Assembly (NCBI GenBank): GCA_022578965.1
Contig: MU400943.1
Span: 1-19,731 of the forward strand
Direction of reading: 5' to 3'
Source of the DNA: Xylaria sp. FL1777
Taxonomy: Eukaryota > Ascomycota > Sordariomycetes > Xylariales > Xylariaceae
DNA length: 19,731 nt
Positions 9,780-18,150 of the stretch are shown here, one piece after another. The notes under the pieces are model-generated. The model was not told where the DNA came from and searched no databases. It was given only the letters and a program-made list of their open reading frames with translations. The position numbers and the translations under genes were made by a program. Positions within the stretch are counted from its first letter, which is position 1, and each line of letters begins with the position of its first letter.

Positions 9780-10470
9780 TAAAATAAAAAAGCATAAAAA
9801 ACCCCATCTTTATTTTATAAAGTAATAATTTTATAAATTTATAAGGAACAAAAGCTTATGCATAGTTTATAGCAAGTAGTTTTTTAAACTAGTTATTTTA
9901 ATAATAGCTTATATAAAAACGCAAGCGCTAGTTTAAATACTTATTTATAATTTTTATTTGTTTTATAAATTTGTAGTAATTTATTAAAGCTAATATATGT
10001 TTTATACTTATTAGCTTATATAATTCTTTTATAAATAAAAATATAAACTAAGGTCTACAATTAAATATAATAGTTATAAGCACTTTAAACACTTTAAAAA
10101 AACTTTTATAGTATATTTTAGCTGCATTTTTTACAGTTGCATATATTATACATAGAATTATTTATGCGCGTTTACTTAAACGGTTTACTATTACGAGTGC
10201 ATTATTATATCTATGTTTGTTTTTAAGCATTTATTTAAAATTAATTACCAAGTAGTGCTACACTTAGTTAAAAATAAAAAGTAGCTTTAGTTTTTTAGAA
10301 ATCTTATTGCGAAATACTTTTGCTAAGCAACAACTTATATAGTTAGCTATATAAGTATTATAATCTTTTTTTAGCTTGGGCTATTAATAACATTAAGCTA
10401 CTAGTTAGCATGTTTTAGTTTAGCTAAAATATATAGTAAGCATTTTTTTATAAGCTTTTTTAATTAGTTA
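9780..10470 (-). pseudogene. Integrase (zinc finger and DDE core), degraded
   Basis: The N-terminal zinc-binding region is visible as PKLKKDYNTYIANYISCC around 10327-10380; Tyr at 10339-10341 stands where the first Cys of CxxC is expected. The core follows in the same frame. Catalytic Asp 1 is AAT at 10240-10242 within INF. Asp 2 is AAT at 10060-10062, followed by CRP and a stop in place of the usual DRGPQF-type motif. Glu is AAA at 9952-9954 within QIKIINKYL. Exactly 35 residues separate the second Asp from the Glu position, the D,D35E spacing of retroviral-type integrases. Stops fall at Gln/Trp positions. The enzyme would join element cDNA into target DNA but is dead here. Confidence 0.9.
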
Positions 10471-10984
10471 AATATGCAAAAATAAATAGTTAAAAACTAT
10501 TAATTAACTTTTATAAATAATAAAACCATTTTCTAGTTTTTATAAGTTATTTTTAAGTATAACGTTTGCTTTTTATTAATAAATTGCTATATTAGGGTTT
10601 TTATAGTTCTTTTTAAAAATATAATCTATTAATTAAGCTTTTTAAAGTACTTTTTTTACGCAAAACAAAAATATATATATAGTTTGCTCGTTTTATGCAA
10701 TAAAAATCCAATTAATAAGTTAAAACAACGTTAAATATTAGTATGCTTTCTTTTTTTTTTGTTATATACGGAGGTTTTTTTGCTTATAAAACAATGCATT
10801 AGCTACTATATTATTTTTATTAAGCCAAAAAGCAATAAAAAAGTTGTATTTAAAAAATAAAGTAGCTTATTTAGCTTGTTTTAAGTTAAAGTATTACTTT
10901 TTGCTAAAGTACTTTAATGCTTAATAGTTAGTTATTACTAAAAATAAGCTACTATAAGTTTTAATTAGCTTAAGTTGCTATTTT

Positions 10985-11230
10985 TTTAAAGCTAGCACTA
11001 CTACTAGTATTTTTTTATTATATATGCTATAGTTAAATTTCATATTTTGCATTGTTTTAAAATAAAAAGCTACTAAGTGCTAAATGTTATTATAGCGCTA
11101 AAACAATATACTAATAGCTACTTTATTTAATGCGTTAGTTTTTACTTTTGTTAATAAATCATAACTAAAATGTTTAAGCATAAATATAAAAATTAGAGCT
11201 TTTTTTAGCTATTAAAACGCTTTTTTACAT
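10985..11230 (-). pseudogene. RNase H domain of pol, degraded
   Basis: In the RT frame on the minus strand one reads LKHFSYDLLTKVKTNALNKV, where TNAL (11128-11139) occupies the place of the Gypsy TDAS catalytic motif. A stop-containing stretch follows, then HLVAFYFKTM (ending near 11050) and NYSIYNKK, which correspond to the HPVA-Y-SK and NYxIYDKE blocks of this domain. The Asp-to-Asn change and the Trp/Gln-to-stop changes are all G-to-A or C-to-T. The domain degrades the RNA strand during reverse transcription in the family. Gap-free block spacing shows the domain was complete before mutation. Confidence 0.9.
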
Positions 11231-11549
11231 TTTTTTATCTATTTAAATAGCATGTTTTTTTTTATAAAACAGTTTAAAAAAATTGCTATTTAGCTATATT
11301 CTTTTACAAATTTGCAGTAAAAGTTACAAAAACCTAAAAAAAACTAAACTTTTTTTACAGTAGTTAGTAATTTTTAGTTTTAAACAACTTTAACTTTGCC
11401 TAAATTAACTTTAATGCTTTTAGTATTAATAATATAACCTAAAAACTTAGTTTTTATAACATAAAATTTTAACTTTTTAAAATCTGCTTATAAGCTTGCG
11501 CTCTAAAAACAAATAAAAACCTTTTAAATATATACTTAATGTTTTTCTA

Positions 11550-12420
11550 AGTTATTAAAGTAAATAAAAATATTATTTATATAAGCGCTACAAAAATTAT
11601 TAAAGTAGTTAAATAAAGTATTATTAATGTATTTTTAAAACATAAAAGGTTTATTTATTAGCTTAAACAAAAAAACACAATAATAGTAAAAACTATAATA
11701 AATGCAAAACGTTATTAAGTTTTTATAGCTAAAGCTTATTTATATATAGTAAAAAGCCTGTTATATGTTTATTTTAGTAAAAATTTTTGCCTTAAATATT
11801 TAAAACAAGGTTTTTTTTATAAATAGCAGAAAATACTTGTTCTTTTTTGATAGCTTGTTTAGCTTACAATAGTTTATATAAAAACAAAGCCCTTTATTAA
11901 GCTTTTTAACAAATAAAACAAAAAAAACAAAAAGCATATTGCTTAGCTTAATAAATCCTTTTTATAGGTTATTAACTAAGTATTTTTGCATAGCCTTTAA
12001 CTTGTTTAGTAATATTTTGTACAAAAAAAAGTAGCGCAGGTTTTCTAGTAACTTTTTACTAATAAACTTAATTTTATAATTTATATTAGCACGGTTAAAT
12101 AGCAAAATATTTAAGTTTACTTTGCTAAACGTACAAAAAAAGTTATAATATTTTTTTAATATAAGTTTTATAGCTTTTTTTTTTAATTCTTTGTTTTTTG
12201 CTTTTAAAAAATTATTTACTTTTTTTTTGCAACTTTTAATAAGCTTATTAATTTAATAAATGCTTAAAATTTATACTTTATTATATAATTTGTTCTTACA
12301 AACTGTTTTTTTAAAAGCGATTACATTAATGCTAATAGCATTTAGTAATTTTTCTTTGTATTATTTAATGCTATTATACTACATGTAATATAATCTTTAT
12401 TTATTAGTTTACTAACAAAA
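11550..12420 (-). pseudogene. Reverse transcriptase of the Ty3/Gypsy pol, degraded
   Basis: In one frame on the minus strand: a leader with NAISINVIAFKK (near 12300), then YYNFFCTFSKVNLNI, which is the entry block of Gypsy RT where an LPxHR-type motif follows. Next come GYAKIL, KGLCFYINYYKLNKL (the RF-C-x-DYR block) and AKIFTKINI, where the first catalytic Asp is AAC at 11767-11769. Then PFMF, a stop and KYINNTL, and finally AYINNIFIYF, where YINN (11572-11583) is the YxDD box with both Asp turned to Asn. NNLEKH follows as in the family. Stops lie at Gln/Trp/Arg positions. Motif order and spacing are normal for a full-length domain; every catalytic Asp is lost. Confidence 0.93.
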
Positions 12421-12779
12421 AAAGCTCTTTTTTGCTTTTATTTCTTTTTTAAGTTTGTACTGCTGTTTTTTTTTTTTTAGTAAGTAAGCTTTAAAAAAAA
12501 GAAAAAAAAGCCTTACTTAACGATTTTTCTATTTTTTCTATGTTAATTATAATAAGATTATTACGCTTTAAAATCTTAATTATTAAAGCGTGTTGCTAGT
12601 TGTTTTTTTTTGTAGCAGTTTGTTATTTTTTTTTTTGCTAAAGTTCTTTTTTTATTTTTTTGTTTTTTTGTTAAAAATTCTTTTAATACTTTAAATATTA
12701 CAACTAAATACTAGCTTTATTTATAGCAATATTACATTTATAGTTGCTAGTAAAAAGCATTAACAGTAGAAAAATTAAC

Positions 12780-13120
12780 TTATAAGCTTTATAATTAAGT
12801 AAAACGTTATATACTTTAAATTATCTTTATTTAAAAATAATATTGTGTTGCATATTTAGCATAAAAAAATAAGTACAAAAGAAAGTACATCTTTATATTT
12901 TTATGCTTAATAATAATACTTTTTTTATCGCTTGTTTGCTTTTGTTATTATATCTTGTTATAAAGCAAAGTAAAATGTTTATTATAACAGGATTTAAATA
13001 CTTTAAAATCTTTTTAGTAAAGCAAGTGCTTATAGCAACATATAAGCTAGCTTTTATATTTCTAAAAAAATTAGCAGTTATTAAAGAAAATCTATTATTG
13101 CTTATAGTATAAATGTACAA
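12780..13120 (-). pseudogene. Retropepsin-like protease region, degraded
   Basis: A 75-codon stop-free run on minus (13120 to 12896, stop at 12893-12895) continues in the same frame past that stop to HNIIFK (starting at 12847) and FKVYNVLLNYKAYKLIF, matching the YDIILG-x-x-W-L and following block at the end of Gypsy proteases. At 13091-13099 the codons AAT AAT AGA (Asn-Asn-Arg) sit 84 codons before that block. They are one G-to-A step each from Asp-Ser-Gly, the active-site triad, with a Phe-containing segment downstream as expected. The assignment of the triad is inference from position and mutation type. The frame differs from both the gag knuckle and the RT. Confidence 0.7.
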
Positions 13121-13349
13121 AAAAAGTTTATTTTTAAGAAATCTATTTATAATATCTTTTCTTATATAATTTTAGAATATTTTCTTTAAGTAAAAGTTTA
13201 TTTTACTTAAGGTTACTTTTTTAAGCGCTTTTTACTTAAATTATTAGCATTAATCTTAAGTAATACTAAAGTAATAAAAAGCAACATTTCTTACTTAGCT
13301 ATAATAGCATTAATGCAAGCTTTATAGTTAGTAGTATTAGCTACTTTAT

Positions 13350-15100
13350 TAAAATATTTCTTAAAAGTATGTTTTATTTGTTTGCAATAAAAGCATTTTT
13401 TTTTTAAGATAAGCTTGTATATCTTTTTAAGTATTATTTTAGTTTTTAAAGTATAAGTGCTATAAAAAGCTAATGTAGCACAAAGTATACTAGTTTAAGC
13501 TATGCTAATAATAAAAGTTTTTTTATTAGCTTTAGCTTGCTTTTTAGCTTTGCAAATAATATTATGCTTTGCGTTACTAATGCTAAATTAGTAAATAATC
13601 TAAATATAATATTTAACATAAAAATTAAAGTTTATGCTAAGTTTTAAATATTTAAAAAGAGTTTTATTATTAAGTTAAACAAACAGTTTATTTTTAAACT
13701 TCTTTTTTTATTTGTTTTTAGTTAAGCGCACTTTGCTAGCAAAACGTATAAATTTATTCTTGAACTAAAAGAACTTATTAAGTAATGCGTTTTTTATTTT
13801 ACACTTTTTTTATGTTTCCTTTAATTTTTTAAAAGCATTAACATTATAATAGTTATTTTATAAGTAAGCAAAAAAATCTTTAAAAATGCATAGTTAATTT
13901 AAATAAGTATCCTTTAAATATAGCTATAAATGTTCTATAATACTACTTTTTAAGCAAGATTTAATGTTTGTTATTTTTGCTGCATTATTAGTAAACTAGT
14001 CTTTATTAGTAATAAAACAGTTTTTTATTCCTTAATACTAAACTTTAAACTTAACTTTGTTTTTTTTTTTATTGTTATAAAAAGTAAGTATTTATACTTT
14101 AATAGATTTATAAAATCCACTTTTTATACGTTTAAAGCTAAAAGTATTATAGCAGTTTCTTATAACAAAATTAGCTATTAATGCATTAATTTTATTAATT
14201 TATACTTAAAAGCTGTTTTGTTTAGCAGTAACTATTTTTAATTTTTTTATTAATTTATTAAGGTTTTTTTGTAAATTAATAAAATTTTTGCTTAAAAAGC
14301 AGTTAAATAGTTTAGGTCCGCTAGCTAAGTTATCTTTTAATTATTTAATTTTGTTTTATATAATAACATATTTACTAGATCCTAAGTTAATTAAAAATAA
14401 TTTTTACTAAATTAGTTCTGCTATATTATCTTTAGTTTTATATAGTATTTCGTGCGAATTTAAAGCATATTAACTATTAGCAATCATTATAATATTTTGC
14501 AGCTTAAACTTTTGCTATAAAGCGTTTAAGTAATTAAAAAGTACTTAAAATGCTTTTTTGTTTATTAAGCCTTTAAACATAAAGATTGCTATTTTTATTT
14601 TAGGCATAATAAAACTAAAAAAAAACATAAAGTTATTTCTTTTAATGCATATAAAAGCATACTATTTAATAAAATCTTTAATTTCTTTATTAAAGCTAGC
14701 ATAGTTAAAAATATAACAATTTTCCGTAAAACTAAAGTTATTTATTATATATTTATAATTAATAGCTGCTTAAACTATTAACTTTTAGTTGTTATTATTA
14801 AGGCCTAAAGTTGCTAAGCGTATATTACTAAGTTCTTAAATAAAAAACACCTTAAAAAATTTCCTGCAGGCTTTAATGCAAGGTTATTTATTTGCCCGAA
14901 GCAATGCCTTTTTAAAGTCATTAAAAAAAAAGCAAACTTTTTTGCATGCTACTACTTTTAACGCTACGCGCTTTTTAGCAGTACGTACTATATTACTAAA
15001 ACAAGAAATGCTAAGTCTAAGCAGTTAGTTTATTTAAAATAATAAAATAAGCTAAAGCAACTAGCTACTAGCTAATCAATTAAAGTTAAAAAAATATTTA
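13350..15100 (-). pseudogene. gag of the chromovirus with CCHC zinc knuckle, degraded
   Basis: Lies between the 5' LTR/leader and the protease, where gag is expected. Near its end (13354-13395) the residues CFYCKQIKHTFKKY give C-x2-C-x4-H-x4-Y: a nucleocapsid zinc knuckle whose last Cys codon TGT has become TAT. The rest, presumed matrix/capsid, is too degraded for me to name motifs, and the start codon could not be fixed. Somewhat higher GC survives near 14860-15010 (e.g. TTTCCTGCAGGC), close to the expected N-terminus and the less-mutated right LTR. Gag coats element RNA and forms the particle in the family. Confidence 0.65.
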
Positions 15101-15144
15101 ATAAAGCAGTCCTAAGTGCTTTAAAAAAAAAGTAATACTTAGAT
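15101..15144 (-). promoter_or_regulatory. Leader and expected primer-binding site
   Basis: On minus, ATCTAAGTATTAC follows the end of the 5' LTR (...ATAACA). A tRNA primer-binding site should lie here, but I cannot match the sequence to a tRNA 3' end, and mutation may have hidden it. Position is expected; identity is not established. Confidence 0.35.
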
Positions 15145-15429
15145 TGTTATACGTTAAGCTATTATAAAAAACAGGGCTTTATTCGAAAAGCTAAAATTGT
15201 ATTAAAATCTAAGTATAAAAAAGGAAAAAGCTATTCCATAAAGTAATTTATAGGAAGTAGCTAAATAGCTAAATTATGGTGTGTGTGACCAATAGGTGGT
15301 TTATGTACTAATGGGTGGTCCATGCATACACACAGGCTAACCTAGCCACATTAAGGTGTAGCATAGCCATATCCATTAAGCCACATTAAAACAATGGGCT
15401 ATAGGGCTATTAGTTATTATACCATAACT
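15145..15429 (-). repeat. 5' LTR (right copy), partly spared from RIP
   Basis: 285 bp, gap-free partner of 8491-8775. At about 34 of 47 differing positions this copy keeps the C or G. Bases 15301-15360 are 43% GC (26 of 60) against 28% (17 of 60) for 8641-8700 in the other LTR. CpA-containing words such as CATACACACAGG survive here. It would hold the element's promoter. Confidence 0.95.
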
Positions 15430-15434
15430 GCTTT
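15430..15434. repeat. Target site duplication, right copy
   Basis: GCTTT immediately after the right LTR, identical to 8486-8490. Confidence 0.85.
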
Positions 15435-16495
15435 AAGCAAAACGTTAAAATTAATGTAGTATATATAAATTTGCTGCTATAAAAAAAAAACTAATAATTT
15501 AATATAGCTTTTATTGCTTTATTATAATTAGTTATAATTATATTAAGTTTTTATATTATATGTTATATTATAAGCTAATAAATATTTTTAGCTAAAAACT
15601 AAAAGCTTTTTTGCTTTTTATTATTAATTAAGCTAAATGTAGCATTAAAAACTGTTTTTAAGTAAGTTTAGCTTATTACTTCAAATAATAACAGCTTAAA
15701 TTAATTAGTATTATATATATTATTAAAGTTAATAATTTTAAAGAATTGCTTTTATATTTTTAAGCAATAAAAAAACGTTTAAATTAATTTAATTAAGCAG
15801 TTTAGCTTATTATTAGTTTATTTTACTAAGTAAAGAATTTCTTTTTTGTTAAAAAGCTTAATAAAAGCAGCCGTTAAGTTATAGCTATTTAGCTTAGCTT
15901 AATTAATAAAGCTTTAAGTATTATAAATATTTTTTTAAGTAAAAACGGACTTTTTATATTGCTGTTTTATTATGCTTTAAATATTTTAAGCTTAAATATT
16001 AACTTAGTAACTAGTTAATTTAATAGTTATTTTTATTAATTTTATAAGCTTGCAATAAAAAAAGTAAGCAAAAAGATTTAAGCTTAAGCTATAATTATAC
16101 TAATAATATTTTGCATTTTTATATAGTTATAATAATTATTAACTTTTGTTTATAGTTTTAGTAATAATTATTTATTTATAGCTAGTTTTCCGAGATTTTT
16201 GCTGCTAAAGTTTTTTGCTTTTGCTTTTTTTAACTTATTTAAATTAGTTATATTTAATAAAGAATTAAATTAGTTGTTTTTTAAACGAATATATATAGTT
16301 TTTAGTAAAACTAAACTTATTGTTTTTTAAAAATAAATTAACGTAATTAAAAAGCATATTAGCTATAAAAAATAGGTTGCTTAAAATAAATAAGTTAAAA
16401 ATAATTTTTAGAACTAAAAATAGTAAATTATAGCTAGCTAACAAAATGCTTGCTTTAAATAGCAAAGCTAATATAAAAAAAGTTTGTTTAAACAA
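15435..16495 (-). pseudogene. Degenerate coding tract right of the chromovirus, family unknown
   Basis: From ATG at 16493-16495 on minus, 76 codons run without a stop (to 16268), unusually long for this base composition. The residues are Phe/Leu/Ser/Ile-rich, as expected if a Pro/Ser/Thr-rich N-terminus had been hit by C-to-T changes. The same frame continues, with RIP-type stops, through a Lys/Ser-rich part and then helix-like stretches such as LTAAFIKLFNKKEILYLVK (about 15890-15832), to the target duplication. The tract on the far side of the retrotransposon is likely its continuation. No catalytic or binding motif is recognisable and I name no family. The long open run is probably a mutated remnant and not a working small protein. 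Confidence 0.4.
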
Positions 16496-16499
16496 TGCT

Positions 16500-17410
16500 A
16501 TTATAAATAAAGCAGCTTTAATTAAACTTAGTATAAATAACTTTATTAGTAAACATTAAAGCAGTAAATATAAAAAAAAAAAATTATAGCTATTTAAATT
16601 TAATAGTAATTATTTTTATTTGTTTTTTTATTAGTATATATGTTTATATAAATAAATTAAGTTTATAAAAAGTTATTAATCTTTTTTTATAACTTTATAA
16701 ACTAACTATAAAGCTAATATAAATTTTTTTTAAGTAGTAGTTAATAAGCTAGCAATATAAAACAATTTAGCAAACTAAAATTTTAAAAGAACAAAAGTAA
16801 AACTAGCTTTTAAGCTAAACATAAGTATTTATATACGTTAAAGCTTTAATAAATAAAAAAAAGTATTATTAAAGGAAATTTTATAATTAGTACAGATTTT
16901 TTATGCTAGTTTATTAAGTTTTTTATAGCTATATAAATGCAAAATAGTGCTAAAAAAATAAAAGTAAACACTAAAAATATTATTAAAAGCATTATTATTA
17001 CTAAAGCTATAAAATAAAAAAATACTTTTGTTATTATAACTAAATATAAAAAATCGGCAAATTAAAGTAGTTATAAAAGCAGCAAATAGCTTATTACGTA
17101 AAAAAAGTAAACAAAAAAAAATAATAAAACGTGCATTGTTTTTTTTAACAATAAAATAAATTATTTAAAGTAAAAACGTGCTTACATAATAACTAAAGCT
17201 TAAAAAGTTTAAAAAACATTATATAATATAAAAGTTAATTAGTATTATAAAATTAAAGTATATAATAAATATGTTTTTAGTATTAATAAAGTAAAAAGCA
17301 TAAAATGTAAAATATAAACAGGATTAAATTAACAGAATATATAAAAAGAAATATAAAATAAACAACATTAAGTACATAAAAAAAAACAGTATATATTAAC
17401 ATTTTTTAAT
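16500..17410. other. AT-rich segment, no gene seen
   Basis: Low GC, A-rich on +, with short ACGT-containing patches near 17040-17180. No motif, repeat boundary or RNA gene was found. It may hold the upstream part of the unidentified minus-strand element and is the left flank of the TIR element. Confidence 0.5.
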
Positions 17411-17476
17411 AGCAATTATTACATAAGCATAAAGAATTGCTACATAGGCATAACTTTATACAAGCATGACTTTTTT
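17411..17476 (+). repeat. Left TIR of the MITE-like element, with subterminal repeats
   Basis: Contains three related words: ACATAAGCATA (17421), ACATAGGCATA (17442) and ACAAGCATGAC (about 17460), spaced 21 and 18 bases. The same three-fold pattern occurs in the right TIR. Such subterminal arrays are typical transposase-binding sites in several DNA transposon families; that role here is inference. Confidence 0.85.
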
Positions 17477-17520
17477 AGTTTTTTTATTGGCTTAAAAAAT
17501 AATTATTAATGTATGTAATA

Positions 17521-18007
17521 TTATTGCAGCTTTTATAGCTAACTTATTATAGCTACTATAGTTAACTTATTATAGCTAACTTATTATAGCTATTATAGCT
17601 AACTTATTTCGGCTATTATAGTTAACCTATTGCAGCTATTATAGCTAATTTATTGCGGTTATTATAGCTAACCTATTATAGCTAACCTATTATAGCTATT
17701 ATAGTTAACTTATTATAGCTAACGTATTACGGCTATTATAGCTAACTTATTGCGGCTATTATAGCTAACTTATTATAGCTAACTTATTATAGCTTTTATA
17801 GCTAACTTAGCTAACTTATTATAGCTTTTATAGCTAACTTATTATAGCTTTTATAGCTAACTTATTATAGCTTTTATAGCTAACCTATTATAGCTTTTAT
17901 AGTTAACTTATTATAGCTTTTGTAGCTAATTTATTATAGCTTTTATAGCTTTTGCATATATAGCTATTATAGCTATTGCAGCTATTGCAGCTATTGTAGC
18001 TTTTGCG
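17521..18007. repeat. Minisatellite, mixed 23-bp and 14-bp units
   Basis: About 20 units of TTATTATAGCTATTATAGCTAAC (23 bp) or the 14-bp form lacking nine bases, TTATTATAGCTAAC, plus one 9-bp remnant TTAGCTAAC near 17810. The right part (17780-17945) is more uniform and uses GCTTTTATAG. The final part degenerates to GCTATTGCA repeats. Differences between units are almost all C/T or G/A (e.g. TTGCGG against TTATAG), so the array was more GC-rich and more uniform before mutation. Confidence 0.93.
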
Positions 18008-18084
18008 CATAAGTTAGTGAGCTAAACAGGTTAACGCTAAAGGTTATGCTTAATAAGCCTTAATTTTAGCTAATGAAATCGCCA

Positions 18085-18150
18085 AAAAAAGTTATACTTA
18101 TGTAAAGTTATGCTTATATAGCAATTTTTTATGCTTGTGTAGCAATTGCT
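18085..18150 (-). repeat. Right TIR of the MITE-like element
   Basis: Its reverse complement starts AGCAATTGCTACACAAGCAT against AGCAATTATTACATAAGCAT at the left end, and matches through the T-run at position 66 with transitions only. Confidence 0.85.

Larger units (their letters stand above)
8491..15429 (-). mobile_element. Full-length Ty3/Gypsy chromovirus LTR retrotransposon, RIP-inactivated
   Basis: A 6,939-bp element with 285-bp direct LTRs (8491-8775 and 15145-15429), a perfect 5-bp target duplication GCTTT and a polypurine tract beside the left LTR, so transcription runs on the minus strand. Reading that strand the order is 5' LTR (right), gag with a CCHC knuckle, protease, reverse transcriptase, RNase H, integrase, chromodomain, 3' LTR (left). 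RT before integrase is the Gypsy order, and a chromodomain after integrase marks the chromovirus branch that targets heterochromatin. RT, RNase H and integrase core share one frame (codon starts divisible by 3); protease and chromodomain motifs sit in another, so at least two frame changes are present. Every recognised catalytic residue is altered by a C-to-T or G-to-A change, so the copy is dead. Confidence 0.95.
17411..18150. mobile_element. Non-autonomous TIR (MITE-like) element with internal minisatellite
   Basis: About 740 bp bounded by 66-bp inverted repeats (17411-17476 and 18085-18150) that align without gaps and differ by transitions. There is no coding sequence; two thirds of the inside is a 23/14-bp tandem array. 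The ends begin AGCAATT. I could not define a clean target duplication (TTTAAT before, TAAAAA after), so the superfamily is open. The outermost ten bases of the right end, AGCAATTGCT, are self-complementary. Non-autonomous TIR elements with internal minisatellites are known in eukaryotes; this family is not one I recognise. Confidence 0.85.

Noticed and set aside
12903..13112. Open reading frame of 69 codons on +
   Set aside because: It is the opposite strand of the protease remnant, which has family motifs in minus-strand order with the rest of pol. The + translation is Leu/Ile/Phe-rich with no motif.
12893..13120. Open reading frame of 75 codons on minus as a stand-alone small gene
   Set aside because: It is an in-frame piece of the retrotransposon protease that happens to lack RIP stops; the same frame continues past the stop to a conserved protease block.
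7049..15960. Shared word AAAAACGGACTTT at about 7049 and 15946 as ends of a flanking element
   Set aside because: Similarity does not extend beyond this word, so it is not evidence of a long repeat.
16265..16495. 76-codon minus-strand ORF as an expressed membrane protein
   Set aside because: The hydrophobic look follows from C-to-T changes turning Pro and Ser codons into Leu and Phe. The frame continues with many RIP-type stops.
17521..18007. CRISPR array
   Set aside because: Units are contiguous, with no unique spacers, lie inside a TIR element, and the context is eukaryotic transposons.
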